NCBI RefSeq assembly: GCF_009380215.1
Contig: NZ_WHUG01000001.1
Span: 1-64,000, forward strand
From: Rugamonas aquatica
Lineage (GTDB): Bacteria > Pseudomonadota > Gammaproteobacteria > Burkholderiales > Burkholderiaceae_D
Length of the DNA stretch: 64,000 bases
Direction: 5' to 3'
Positions 8,472 through 17,237 of the stretch are shown piece after piece; the stretch's first letter is position 1; every line of letters begins with the position of its first letter. The translations under genes were made by a program, and so were the position numbers. Below the pieces are notes generated by a model. That model saw only the letters and a program-made list of their open reading frames with translations, made no database searches and had not been told where the DNA came from.

Positions 8472-9064
8472 CTTGCTATCTCCCGTTCATGCAACGTTAG
8501 TCCCATATGTCTACCATATCCAGATTGCCAGAAAGCAGCAAGCCCCGCGTTGTTTATCTGTTGGTCGCTGTTCCCAATCAAGCGACACCACGCTGTCGAT
8601 GTCACAGTCTTGTAAGAATGGCAGCGTATGCAGGATGATCAGACCCCAACTGGTATGCTTCCCAGCGGGGTGGCAGTCATGCTTGATTGTTTCCTGGAGT
8701 GAAGAAGGGCGCCTGGCGGCGGCAGCGCCGCCGAAACAGTTTTCCTGCGGCAAATATCGTTATAAATCATTCACTAAGCGCCATTTATTCATGTGTGTTG
8801 CGGGGCAGCGTCAGACTGCTGGAGCTGGGATAAGCTTACCGGCTAGCAATATTCTTGTAAAGACTTATTTGCCCGGTGGAATTGTTCAGTTAAATATTGT
8901 TGTTTGGCAATAATGTGAATTTTGATGTATGCTGTGCTATCGATATCGGCTGACTTTAAGTTACGATAGGTAATATTCCCCAAATAGTGCGTTCGAAGTA
9001 ACCAGTTTTTAGCTGGATAGTGAGATGATGGTGGAGTAGCGAAGAAATCCGACATGGCGAAAAC
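8472..9064. other. Non-coding divergent region between fliE and fliM
   Basis: About 590 bases separating the two divergent flagellar operons, with lower GC than the flanks, especially 8740-9000. Open frames here (for example on the plus strand to 8913) have no family resemblance and lack good ribosome sites. In lateral flagellar clusters of other bacteria a sigma-54 activator gene (lafK) sits between these operons; none is present here. Apart from the sigma-54-like element near fliE, no convincing sigma-28 or sigma-54 promoter for fliM was found. Confidence 0.6.
8489..8505 (-). promoter_or_regulatory. Sigma-54-like promoter element upstream of fliE
   Basis: On the minus strand the sequence reads TGGGAC, five bases, TTGCAT. 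This fits the -24/-12 pattern TGGCAC-N5-TTGCA, differing at one position of the -24 box and with the GG and GC pairs correctly spaced. Lateral flagellar basal-body operons in other bacteria are often sigma-54 dependent. Against it, the predicted transcription start (about 12 bases on) would fall almost on the fliE ribosome site, so the call is tentative. Confidence 0.3.
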
Positions 9065-9946
9065 ATGACAACGACAAAACAGACAGCGCCACCTCAAGTT
9101 CTGGACCCATGCCTGCTGGGGCGGCCGGTGCATCTGCTGCACATCTTTGCGGCCCAGTTGCGCGACGACCTGTCGCAGTCGATGCGGCTGAATATGAACC
9201 GCCGCTACTGGGGCGGTTTCCAGGTGGAGGATGTCGCGTTCAGCCGGCTCGAAGGCAACGAAAGCCGCAGCCGCTGGCTCAGCTTCGCGGCGCCGGCCGG
9301 ACAGATCGCCTTTTCGCTGGAACGCAAGGTGCTGCTCAGCGTACTGAACTATCGCTACGGCAGCGGCAAGGCCGACGCCGCCGCGCTGGACGAGAGCGCG
9401 GTGCGGGTCACGGCCACCGAGGAACGCCTGGCTGTTGTACTCGGGCAACAACTGGCCGGTACGCTGGCCGGCCGCATCGAATTAAACCTCCCCGTGCTCG
9501 ACAAGCCGGCCCCGGCCGAAGGCGAAACCGAGGCCGACAGCGAATTCAAGCCGGCCCCCGGTTCCCATCCCGCCAAGGGCAGCTGGATCATCACCGTCAC
9601 GCTGGCCGACATCGCCAGCGGCGCCACCGGCAAGTACTGGTTCGCGCTGGACAAGGTGCTGATGGCCAGCGTGCTGCGCGGCCTGCTGCGCGACCGCGAC
9701 AGCGGCAATGGCAAGAAGGGCAAGGCCGCCGCGCCGCTGGCCCAGCGCCTGCAGGTGGGCCTGGTCGGCCGCCTGGCCAGCAAGGAAATCGCGCTGGGCA
9801 GCTTGTACGATTTACAGGTCGGCGACGTGATCCCGATCAGCCTGAACAGAGCAGACGTGCTGCTCGAAGATTCCCGCCTCTTCACGGCCGCCGTCACCGA
9901 GCACAAAGGCAAACTCTGTTTAACCTCTTTTGAAGACGCCGAATAA
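9065..9946 (+). CDS. fliM: Flagellar motor switch protein FliM, atypical lateral-type
   Basis: 293 residues, shorter than standard FliM (about 330). The N-terminus begins MTTTKQTAPPQVLDPCLLG and has no trace of the LSQxEIDALL segment that binds phospho-CheY. The middle has a FliM-like but weak pattern (LSQSMRLNMNRRYWGGF), and the C-terminus ends with a SpoA/surface-presentation domain (LYDLQVGDVIPISL...LLEDSRLFTAAV) that pairs with FliN. It is directly upstream of fliN. An alternative name would be a HrcQ-like C-ring protein, but every neighbour is flagellar. It begins the fliMNPQR-flhBA operon. Confidence 0.82.
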   Translation: MTTTKQTAPPQVLDPCLLGRPVHLLHIFAAQLRDDLSQSMRLNMNRRYWGGFQVEDVAFSRLEGNESRSRWLSFAAPAGQIAFSLERKVLLSVLNYRYGSGKADAAALDESAVRVTATEERLAVVLGQQLAGTLAGRIELNLPVLDKPAPAEGETEADSEFKPAPGSHPAKGSWIITVTLADIASGATGKYWFALDKVLMASVLRGLLRDRDSGNGKKGKAAAPLAQRLQVGLVGRLASKEIALGSLYDLQVGDVIPISLNRADVLLEDSRLFTAAVTEHKGKLCLTSFEDAE

Positions 9947-9947
9947 C

Positions 9948-10322
9948 ATGATGAACATGAACGTAGCCAACCCTAGCGACGCCCTGCTGGAAGACCTGTC
10001 CGAAGAGATGATCATCGACCAGGTCGGCACCGAGCTGGCCGACGTGCCAGCCTCGCCGGCGCGGCGCGACCTGCCGGCGATGATGCGCAAGATCCCGGTG
10101 ACGCTGACGCTGGAGGTGGGCTCGGCCCGGATCTCGCTGCAAGACCTGATGGCGATCGGCCCCGACAGCGTGGTCGAGCTCGACGTGCTGGCCGGCGAAC
10201 CGCTGGTCATCAAGGTCAACGGCACCGCCATCGGCCGCGCCGAAGTGGTGGTGGCGGGCGAAAACTACGGCCTCAAAGTGATCGACCTGGACGGCCTCAA
10301 TCTCGACATGATGACTCCATGA
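9948..10322 (+). CDS. fliN: Flagellar motor switch protein FliN
   Basis: 124 residues. The last 75 form the SpoA domain: IPVTLTLEVGSARISLQDL, then GPDSVVELDVLAGEPLVI, VNGTAIGRAEVVV and YGLKVID. FliN forms most of the lower C-ring and docks FliH-FliI. The ATG at 9948, one base after the fliM stop, was taken; a second ATG follows immediately. Its stop overlaps the fliP start (ATGA). No fliO follows, which differs from the common fliMNOPQR order. Confidence 0.93.
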   Translation: MMNMNVANPSDALLEDLSEEMIIDQVGTELADVPASPARRDLPAMMRKIPVTLTLEVGSARISLQDLMAIGPDSVVELDVLAGEPLVIKVNGTAIGRAEVVVAGENYGLKVIDLDGLNLDMMTP

Positions 10323-11086
10323 TCTGGAGGATGCCTGCGCGCCGGCGCCTGTTGCTGGCTGCGTCGATACTGGCCGGGGGCGCGCTGGTGCTCTGCTGCC
10401 AGTCGGCCCACGCGGTCGACCTGCTGGCCAACGTGGTGCCCGGCGCGAAAACCGAGCTGACGGTCAAGACCCAGATCCTGATCATCATGACCTTGCTGGG
10501 CTTGCTCCCGGTGATGGTCATGATGATGACCAGCTTTACCCGCTTCGTCATCGTGCTGTCGCTGCTGCGCCAGGCGCTGGGCTTGCAGCAGGGCCTGCCC
10601 AACCGCATCATCACCGGCGTCGCGCTGATCCTGACCCTGCTGGTGATGCGGCCGATCGGCGACCAGATCTGGACCGAAGCCTTCGTGCCTTACGACCAGG
10701 ACAAGATCGGCCTGGAGACCGCGCTGCAGATCGCCGAGAAGCCGGTGTCGCGCTTCATGCTGGCGCAGACCAGCAAGGCGGCCCTGCAGCAGATCGCCCA
10801 CCTGGCCGGCGAGGACAAGATCACCGTGCCCGCGCAGCACGCGTTCACCGTCAAGCTGGCGGCGTTCGTGCTGTCGGAGCTGAAGACCGCTTTCCAGATC
10901 GGCTGCATGCTGTTCATTCCCTTCCTGGTGATCGACCTGGTGGTGTCGTCGGTGCTGATGGCGATGGGCATGATGATGCTGTCGCCGCTGGTGATTTCAT
11001 TGCCGTTCAAGCTGCTGCTGTTTGTGCTGGTGGATGGCTGGACCCTGACTGTCAACACGCTCGTCACGAGCGTGCAGGCGTACTGA
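10319..11086 (+). CDS. fliP: Flagellar type III export gate protein FliP
   Basis: 255 residues with an N-terminal signal peptide (RRRLLLAASILAGGALVL ending SAHA), then four membrane helices. The strongly conserved MTSFTRFVIVLSLLRQALGL and the C-terminal SPLVISLPFKLLLFVLVDGW are present. FliP pentamer with FliQ and FliR makes the export gate core inside the MS-ring. It is translationally coupled to fliN by an ATGA overlap. FliO, which helps FliP assembly in many species, is absent next to it. Confidence 0.96.
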   Translation: MIWRMPARRRLLLAASILAGGALVLCCQSAHAVDLLANVVPGAKTELTVKTQILIIMTLLGLLPVMVMMMTSFTRFVIVLSLLRQALGLQQGLPNRIITGVALILTLLVMRPIGDQIWTEAFVPYDQDKIGLETALQIAEKPVSRFMLAQTSKAALQQIAHLAGEDKITVPAQHAFTVKLAAFVLSELKTAFQIGCMLFIPFLVIDLVVSSVLMAMGMMMLSPLVISLPFKLLLFVLVDGWTLTVNTLVTSVQAY

Positions 11087-11102
11087 AACTGAGGCGACCC
11101 TG

Positions 11103-11375
11103 ATGCTGACTCCCGAAGTTGCCGTCGACCTGGTGGTCGAATCGCTGCACATCGTCATGCTGCTGGTGGTGATCCTGGTCGTGCCCGGCCTGATCACCGG
11201 CCTGGTGGTGGCGCTGGTGCAGGCCGCCACGCAGATCAATGAACAGACGCTGAGCTTCCTGCCCAGGCTGCTGGTGACGCTGCTGGCGATCATCCTGATG
11301 GGACGCTGGATGGCCGGCTACCTGATGGATTTCTGCGTTTCCATCTTCACCCGCGCGGCCACGCTGGTCGGCTAG
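11103..11375 (+). CDS. fliQ: Flagellar export gate protein FliQ
   Basis: 90 residues, two hydrophobic helices, beginning MLTPEVAVDLVVESLHIVML. The family segment PGLITGLVVALVQAATQINEQTLSF is seen in essentially canonical form. Length is exactly that of FliQ. It lies 16 bases after fliP and 18 before fliR in the export gate operon. Confidence 0.95.
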   Translation: MLTPEVAVDLVVESLHIVMLLVVILVVPGLITGLVVALVQAATQINEQTLSFLPRLLVTLLAIILMGRWMAGYLMDFCVSIFTRAATLVG

Positions 11376-11393
11376 CTTGGCCCAGCCATCGCC

Positions 11394-12176
11394 ATGGAAC
11401 CGATACTGAGCCAGTTGCTGCCGATGCTGACCGCGCTGTGGTGGCCGTTCTGCCGCATCCTGGCGATGTTCATCGGCGCGCCGGTGCTGGGCGAGGCGGT
11501 CACGCCGGTCACCGTGCGCATTTTGATCGCGCTGGTGCTGGCGGTGCTGATGCTGCCGCTGACCACGACCGGCGCCCCCATCGATCCGTTTTCCATGCAC
11601 GGCGTGGTGGCCAGCATCGAGCAGGCGCTGATCGGCTTCGTGCTGGGCCTGGCCTTCCACTTCAGCATGTCGGTGATCGGCGTGCTGGGCTATCTGGTGT
11701 CCTCGCAGATGGGCTTTTCGATGGCGGTGATGAATGACCCGATGAACGGCCAGTCGTCGGACGTGGTGTCGGCGCTGCTGTCGGTGCTGTCCATCATCGT
11801 CTTCTTCGCCATCGACGGCCATCTGGTGATCGCCAACGTCATCGGCCAGAGCTTCAAGGCCTGGCCGCTGGGCCACGGCTACCAGCCGCTGCTGTTGAAT
11901 GCGGTGGCCTACAACGTCGCCTGGATATTTTCCGCCGCCATGCTGCTGGCCATCCCCATCGTGTTTTCCACCATGGTGGTGCAGCTGGGCTTTGGTTTCC
12001 TGAACCGCGTGGCGCCGGCGCTGAACCTGTTTGCGCTGGGCTTTTCGGTGATTACCATCTTCGGCCTGATGATGCTGGCGCAGGTGGTGCGCTTCATCCC
12101 CGAGCACTATGTGCGCATGACCAATATGGTGCTGGAGCTGATACGCCAGCAGATGCAGGTGGCGCTCCATGGCTGA
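11394..12176 (+). CDS. fliR: Flagellar export gate protein FliR
   Basis: 260 residues, polytopic, beginning MEPILSQLLPMLTALWWPF. Family features include FCRILAMFIGAPVLGEAVTPV, the EQALIGFVLGLAF segment and a C-terminal RFIPEHYVRMTNMVLELI. FliR completes the FliPQR gate and contacts FlhB. It overlaps flhB by 8 bases. Confidence 0.95.
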   Translation: MEPILSQLLPMLTALWWPFCRILAMFIGAPVLGEAVTPVTVRILIALVLAVLMLPLTTTGAPIDPFSMHGVVASIEQALIGFVLGLAFHFSMSVIGVLGYLVSSQMGFSMAVMNDPMNGQSSDVVSALLSVLSIIVFFAIDGHLVIANVIGQSFKAWPLGHGYQPLLLNAVAYNVAWIFSAAMLLAIPIVFSTMVVQLGFGFLNRVAPALNLFALGFSVITIFGLMMLAQVVRFIPEHYVRMTNMVLELIRQQMQVALHG

Positions 12177-13308
12177 CCAGGACAGCGCCGATAAAACAGA
12201 AAAGGCTTCACAGCAGAAGCTCAAGAAGTCGCGCCAGGAAGGGCAGGTGGTGCGTTCGCGCGACCTGTCGACCGCGATCGGCATCCTGGTCAGCCTGAAG
12301 CTGTTCGTCTACCTGCTGCCCGATTACATGGCCGAGTTCCACGAAATCTTCCACCAGAGCTTTGCGCCGCTGGACTCGACGGGCGCGATCGACAACGCCA
12401 TGTCGACCGTGTTCAGCACCTCGATGTGGCTGCTGGTGAAGATGCTGCTGCCGCTGTTCATCGTGCCCTTCTTCATCGTGCTGGGCGCGATGGTGCCGGG
12501 CGGCTGGGTGGTCAGCACCAAGCACTGGGAACCGAAGATGGAGCGCCTGAGCCCGGCGGCCAACCTGGGGCGCTTGTTCAGCGCCAAGCACGGTTTCGAG
12601 TTCCTGGTCTCGCTGGGCAAGGCCGGCGTGCTGATCGCCACGCTGATCCATGTGGCGCGCTCGACGGTGCAGGATTACACCCAGCTGCAGCACATGCCGA
12701 TGGGCCAGGCCATGCTGGCGGGGTCGAATTTGATGCTGGACGGCTTGATGTCGCTGGTCGCGGTGTTTATCATCTTCGCCTTGATCGACGTGCCGGCGCA
12801 GGCGTATTTCTTCGCCAAGAACCAGCGCATGTCCAAGCAGGACCAGAAGGAAGAGCACAAGTCGACCGAGGGCCGGCCGGAAGTGAAGAGCCGCATCCGC
12901 CAGCTGCAGCGGGCGATGGCGCGGCGCAGCGCGCGCAAGACGGTGCCGACCGCCGACGTGGTGATCGTCAACCCGGAGCACTACGCGGTCGCGCTCAAGT
13001 ATGACCACGACCGCGCCGAAGCGCCGTATGTGGTGGCCAAGGGCATCGACGAGATGGCCTTGTACATCCGCCAGCTGGCGGCCGAGTTCAAGATCGAGGT
13101 GATGCCGCTGGCGCCGCTGGCGCGCGCCATCTACAACACCAGCCAGGTCAACCAGCAGATCCCGGTCCAGCTGTACCAGGCGGTGTCGCAGGTGCTGAAC
13201 TATGTATTGCAATTGAAAGCATTCCGTACCGGACGCCGTAACGCCGAGCCGGTCTATCCAAGAGAAGTCGATGTCCCCACATCCATGAGCGAGGTTAAGC
13301 AGTCATGA
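12169..13308 (+). CDS. flhB: Flagellar export switch protein FlhB (NPEH variant)
   Basis: 379 residues: an N-terminal cytoplasmic segment (DKTEKASQQKLKKSRQEGQV), four membrane helices to about residue 210, and the cytoplasmic autocleavage domain. The cleavage motif, normally NPTH, reads NPEH at residues 268-271 inside VIVNPEHYAVALKY. Cleavage between Asn and Pro switches export from rod/hook to filament substrates. The C-terminal tail is about 25 residues longer than the folded domain. The stop overlaps the flhA start (ATGA). Confidence 0.95.
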   Translation: MADQDSADKTEKASQQKLKKSRQEGQVVRSRDLSTAIGILVSLKLFVYLLPDYMAEFHEIFHQSFAPLDSTGAIDNAMSTVFSTSMWLLVKMLLPLFIVPFFIVLGAMVPGGWVVSTKHWEPKMERLSPAANLGRLFSAKHGFEFLVSLGKAGVLIATLIHVARSTVQDYTQLQHMPMGQAMLAGSNLMLDGLMSLVAVFIIFALIDVPAQAYFFAKNQRMSKQDQKEEHKSTEGRPEVKSRIRQLQRAMARRSARKTVPTADVVIVNPEHYAVALKYDHDRAEAPYVVAKGIDEMALYIRQLAAEFKIEVMPLAPLARAIYNTSQVNQQIPVQLYQAVSQVLNYVLQLKAFRTGRRNAEPVYPREVDVPTSMSEVKQS

Positions 13309-15392
13309 ATTTTTTGAACAGGCTGGTCGCCGAAGCGCGTCGCCATAAGTTCGCCACGCCGGCATTCCTGTTGGTCATCCTGGCGATGATCATGCTACCG
13401 CTGCCGCCGGTATTGCTGGACGTGATGTTCACGTTCAACATCGTGCTGGCCCTGATCGTCATTCTGGTGTCGGTCTCGGCGCGCCGGCCGCTGGACTTCT
13501 CGGTGTTCCCGACCGTGATCCTGGCCACCACCATGATGCGGCTGACGCTGAACGTGGCGTCGACCAGGGTGGTGCTGCAGCACGGTAACGAAGGCACGGC
13601 CGCGGCCGGCCATGTGATCGAAGCCTTCGGCAATGTCGTCATCGGCGGCAATTATGTGGTCGGTATCGTGGTGTTCGTGATCCTGATGATCATCAACTTC
13701 ATGGTCGTCACCAAGGGCGCCGAGCGGATCTCCGAAGTGTCGGCGCGTTTCACGCTGGACGCCTTGCCCGGCAAGCAGATGGCGATCGACGCCGACCTCA
13801 ACGCCGGCTTGATCAACCAGGAAAAAGCCCAGGCCCGCCGCCTCGACGTCGCCGCCGAGGCGGACTTCTACGGCGCCATGGACGGCGCTTCCAAGTTCGT
13901 GCGCGGCGACGCCGTCGCCAGCATCCTGATCCTGATCATTAATATGGTCGGCGGCGTGGCCATCGGCGCGCTGATGCACGATATGTCCTTCGGCGACGCC
14001 TTCAAGCAGTACGCGCTGCTGACCATCGGTGACGGCCTGGTGGCGCAGATCCCGGCGCTGCTGCTGTCGGCCGCAGCGGCCATCCTGGTCACGCGTATCT
14101 CGGACTCCGGCGACTTCGAACAGCAAGTCGGCGACCAGGTGCTGGCCTCGCCGCAGGTGATGATGAGCGCCTCGGGCATGATGCTGATCCTGGCGCTGGT
14201 GCCGGGCATGCCATGGCAGATGTTCGGCCCGTTCGCGCTGGTGCTGGCCTATGTCGGCTACCGGCTGTTCCAGCGGGTCAAGGCGCCCGACACGTCCAAT
14301 CTCGACGCCATCGAGGCCGCGCTGCGCGACGACCGCGCGCCCGACCTCGACTGGCACAGCCTGCCGGCCGTGCAGCAATTGCAGGTGGCGCTGGGCTACA
14401 AGCTGGTCGGCCTGATCGACAAGGCCCACGGCGAGCCGCTGACCAAGCGCGTCAAGGGCGTGCGCCAGAGCCTGTCCGAAGCGATGGGCCTGCTGCTGCC
14501 GCCGATCATCGTGCGCGACGACCTCGGCCTGAAGCCTTCGCAGTATTCGGTGATGTTGTCGGGCAGCGTGGTGGCCCAGGCCGAGGTGTTTGCCGACCGC
14601 CTGATGGCCATCCCGTCGCCCAACATCTACGGCCAGATCGACGGCATCCCCGGCATCGAGCCGGCCTACGGCATGCCGGTGACATGGATCGAAACCAGCG
14701 AGAAGGCCAACGCGCTGGGCCTCGGTTATCAGGTGGTGGAGGCGCCGAGCGCGATCGCCACCCATTTGTCCAAGCTGATCCGCGAATACCTGCCGGAACT
14801 GTTCCGCCACGAAGACGTGCCGGCGCTGATGGACCGGCTGGCGGCGCTGTCGCCCAAGCTGGCGTCCTCGCTGGACAAGGCGCTGACCCACACGCAGATG
14901 CTGCGCGTGTTCCGCGTGCTGCTGGCGGAAAACGTGTCGCTGAAGGATATCGTGCCGATCGCCACCACGCTGGTCGATAGTTCCGAAACCACCAAGGATC
15001 CCATCCTGCTGGCGGCCGAGGTGCGCTGCGCGCTGCGGCGCCAGATCGTCACCGGCCTGTTCGGCCAGAAGACGGAGATGCAGGCCTTCAACCTGGGCGG
15101 CGACCTGGAGAACATGCTGCTGGGCTCGCTGAACCAGGCGCGCCAGAGCGGCAAGGTGGTGCTGGACAACTATCCTATCGATCCGCATCTGCTGGCGCAA
15201 CTGCAGGTCAATATGCCGGTGGCGCGCGAGCAGATGAAGCAGCAGGCCACGCCGCCGCTGCTGCTGGTGCTGCCGCAGATCCGGCCGCTGCTGGCGCGCT
15301 ACGCGCGCCTGTTCGCGCCCGGCCTGCATGTGCTGTCGTACAACGAGATACCGGAGAACCGCGAAGTGAGCATCATCGGCACGGTCGGCTGA
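13305..15392 (+). CDS. flhA: Flagellar export gate protein FlhA
   Basis: 695 residues. The N-terminal half has about eight membrane helices with the conserved RPLDFSVFPTVILATTMMRL and the FHIPEP-type loop (VSARFTLDALPGKQMAIDADL). The C-terminal cytoplasmic domain forms the nonameric docking ring for chaperone-substrate complexes and ends at IPENREVSIIGTVG. It closes the fliMNPQR-flhBA operon. Length and motifs are fully normal. Confidence 0.97.
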   Translation: MNFLNRLVAEARRHKFATPAFLLVILAMIMLPLPPVLLDVMFTFNIVLALIVILVSVSARRPLDFSVFPTVILATTMMRLTLNVASTRVVLQHGNEGTAAAGHVIEAFGNVVIGGNYVVGIVVFVILMIINFMVVTKGAERISEVSARFTLDALPGKQMAIDADLNAGLINQEKAQARRLDVAAEADFYGAMDGASKFVRGDAVASILILIINMVGGVAIGALMHDMSFGDAFKQYALLTIGDGLVAQIPALLLSAAAAILVTRISDSGDFEQQVGDQVLASPQVMMSASGMMLILALVPGMPWQMFGPFALVLAYVGYRLFQRVKAPDTSNLDAIEAALRDDRAPDLDWHSLPAVQQLQVALGYKLVGLIDKAHGEPLTKRVKGVRQSLSEAMGLLLPPIIVRDDLGLKPSQYSVMLSGSVVAQAEVFADRLMAIPSPNIYGQIDGIPGIEPAYGMPVTWIETSEKANALGLGYQVVEAPSAIATHLSKLIREYLPELFRHEDVPALMDRLAALSPKLASSLDKALTHTQMLRVFRVLLAENVSLKDIVPIATTLVDSSETTKDPILLAAEVRCALRRQIVTGLFGQKTEMQAFNLGGDLENMLLGSLNQARQSGKVVLDNYPIDPHLLAQLQVNMPVAREQMKQQATPPLLLVLPQIRPLLARYARLFAPGLHVLSYNEIPENREVSIIGTVG

Positions 15393-15534
15393 GCCGCCTG
15401 GCCGCAGTGGGGGTATGGGGTGGGGACGATTGTTGCTTTTTCGTCAGTTGTTGGTAATCGTGCACTGATTTTTTAATAAGCATGATATCTTTTCATCATC
15501 CCCAACCGTAGTACCACACTGAAAGAGCCGAAAA

Positions 15535-16110
15535 ATGAGAAATCTGAAATTTGTGCGCGCTTTGATGTTCTTTGCCGCTGTTGCCGCGGCGCTTGCCGGG
15601 GGCGCCGCCCAAGCGGCCGATAGTACCAAGGTGGTCAACGTTGCCGGGATACAGAGCTACGATCTGTACGGTGAAGCGGGCAATACCGTCATCGAATTGA
15701 ACCTGGGCGCACTGGCCCACATCACCAGCATCACCTGGAACGTCAACTACACCGCCTTCGATCCCAGCTGGCTGTCTGACATGGAAGTGCACTTCAGCCC
15801 CAGCGCAGGCAACGACGGCGTGGTATTCACCCCGAGTTTGACTCAAGAAGCCGGCTCCGAGCATTCCGAAGGCAGCGCCAACCTGGTGGACCTGGGCCTG
15901 GATTTCAAAGTGGGCGCCGACGGCAAGCTGCGCATCGAATTCAGCGAAAATTATAAGGACCTGAACCCAGGCGAGGCCGACGGCCAGTGGGATTCGGGCA
16001 GCTTCACCATCGGCTATGTCAGCGCCGTGCCGGAGCCTTCGAGCTACGCCATGATGTTGCTGGGCCTGGTGGCAGTGGGCGCGATCGCCCGTCGTCGTCA
16101 AAACAGCTAA
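15535..16110 (+). CDS. PEP-CTERM sorted exported protein
   Basis: 191 residues: a signal peptide (to about residue 27, ending GGAAQAAD), a beta-rich extracellular domain, and a classic PEP-CTERM tail consisting of VPEPSSYAM, a hydrophobic helix LLGLVAVGAIA and RRR. Such proteins are processed by exosortase (EpsH type) and linked to exopolysaccharide production. The central domain resembles other short PEP-CTERM beta-sandwich proteins, and no specific function can be given. It is followed by its own terminator, so it is a single-gene unit inserted between flagellar operons. Confidence 0.88.
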   Translation: MRNLKFVRALMFFAAVAAALAGGAAQAADSTKVVNVAGIQSYDLYGEAGNTVIELNLGALAHITSITWNVNYTAFDPSWLSDMEVHFSPSAGNDGVVFTPSLTQEAGSEHSEGSANLVDLGLDFKVGADGKLRIEFSENYKDLNPGEADGQWDSGSFTIGYVSAVPEPSSYAMMLLGLVAVGAIARRRQNS

Positions 16111-16140
16111 ACAGTTTACGGCCTTAACAGGCCATGAAAG

Positions 16141-16175
16141 AACCCGCCCGGCGGCAGCGCTCGGCGGGTTTTTTT
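16141..16175 (+). terminator. Intrinsic terminator after the PEP-CTERM gene
   Basis: An 8-bp stem AACCCGCC / GGCGGGTT with a 14-base loop, followed by a run of seven T. It lies 30 bases after the stop. Confidence 0.85.
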
Positions 16176-16185
16176 ATGGCCGGGC

Positions 16186-17136
16186 TCAGGCCGTCTCGGT
16201 GAACAGCTCGTCCGGCGGCATCGGCTGCGACAGCAGCACGGCCAGCTCGGCCATCGCCTTGAAGATGGCCTGGGTCAGCGCCGCCGTGTGCAGGCGGGTA
16301 GGGTGGGAGTGCTCGCCGCTGGACGGCGGCAGTTCGCGCCGCAGGCGGCAGCGCAAGATCGTCAGGCCGGAGCGGCTGACCGTGGCCGCCAGCTGCGGCA
16401 GCATCTCGCGCATGTGCTGCATGGCCGAGGTCTGCGCCGCGCCCACTTCCAGCACCACGCCGTTGCCGGTGGCCGGCTCCATCTGGATCACCACCCGGCC
16501 CACGCCCGGCAGCATCAGTTCCAGCCGCAGCGCCACGCGCGAACGGCGGCGGCGGTTGCCGCGCTCCTGTTCCTCGTCATCCTTGACGATGACCTTCAAT
16601 ACCAGCCGCTCGGCGCCCCAGGCGTAGACGGCAAAGCGCCACGGTTCCATCTCCGTCACCAGCGGCAGGCCGGGACGGCCGTCGCGCATCGCGGAGGGCG
16701 TGTGGTCGGCCATGAACAGGCTGGACGGTACATGCTGGCCGCTGGCCTGTTCCAGCCAGGCGGCGCGTTGTTCGCCGTAGGTGCGCACCATGACCTGCCA
16801 GGAGGCGGCCATCATCTGGGTGTCGGGCGGTTGCCAGACCAGCTGGCGCGATAAAAAGACCTGGTTGGGCCGCATCGCGGCCGGGTCGGCGCCGTTCGGC
16901 ACCTCGGCCAGGGCGGCGGCCAGCGCCTCGACGCCGGAATGCGGCAGGGGCATGCCTTCCGGGCCGTCGAGCAGCACGCCGATGGCGCCGGGGCCGCTCG
17001 GGGCCAGCGGGCCGACCGGATAGTCGGCATCGAACGGCACTTCGCCGGGCGCGCGCGCAACCGGGCCTGGCTGCGTGGGCTGCCGGTCCGGGATGCCCAG
17101 CGGGCGGGAAGTAGGTCCGATGCGGTCTAAAGCCAT
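16186..17136 (-). CDS. FliK-like hook-length control domain protein (uncertain)
   Basis: 316 residues from the ATG at 17136 (a TTG one codon earlier is less likely; GAGCG lies before the ATG). The N-terminal third is Pro/Gly-rich and disordered. Residues ~195-270 read RVALRLELMLPGVGRVVIQM ... MREMLPQLAATVSRSGLTIL, which has the shape of the FliK C-terminal hook domain (L.PLGRV.V.....L...LP.LR..L...G). It lies downstream of flagellin on the same strand, separated by a terminator. A true fliK begins at 584, so this would be a second FliK-like gene. Function unproven. Confidence 0.55.
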   Translation of the reverse strand: MALDRIGPTSRPLGIPDRQPTQPGPVARAPGEVPFDADYPVGPLAPSGPGAIGVLLDGPEGMPLPHSGVEALAAALAEVPNGADPAAMRPNQVFLSRQLVWQPPDTQMMAASWQVMVRTYGEQRAAWLEQASGQHVPSSLFMADHTPSAMRDGRPGLPLVTEMEPWRFAVYAWGAERLVLKVIVKDDEEQERGNRRRRSRVALRLELMLPGVGRVVIQMEPATGNGVVLEVGAAQTSAMQHMREMLPQLAATVSRSGLTILRCRLRRELPPSSGEHSHPTRLHTAALTQAIFKAMAELAVLLSQPMPPDELFTETA

Positions 17137-17163
17137 CAAGCTCGCTCTCGAAAAAATCCGATG

Positions 17164-17193
17164 AAAAAAAAGCCAACCGATACTCCGGTTGGC
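17164..17193 (-). terminator. Intrinsic terminator after the flagellin gene
   Basis: On the minus strand an 8-bp perfect stem (GCCAACCG / CGGTTGGC) with a 6-base loop is followed by eight T. It lies 45 bases past the flagellin stop. Confidence 0.9.
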
Positions 17194-17237
17194 TCCTTGT
17201 GTTCCTGACCCGCGAGCAGATCAGGAAGGCGCTACGA

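Noticed and set aside
8738..9064. Sigma-54 promoter for fliM
   Set aside because: No GG-N10-GC core with acceptable flanking bases on the plus strand.
13395..15329. 644-residue open frame antisense to flhA
   Set aside because: Same GC-shadow composition; flhA covers it with full family motifs.
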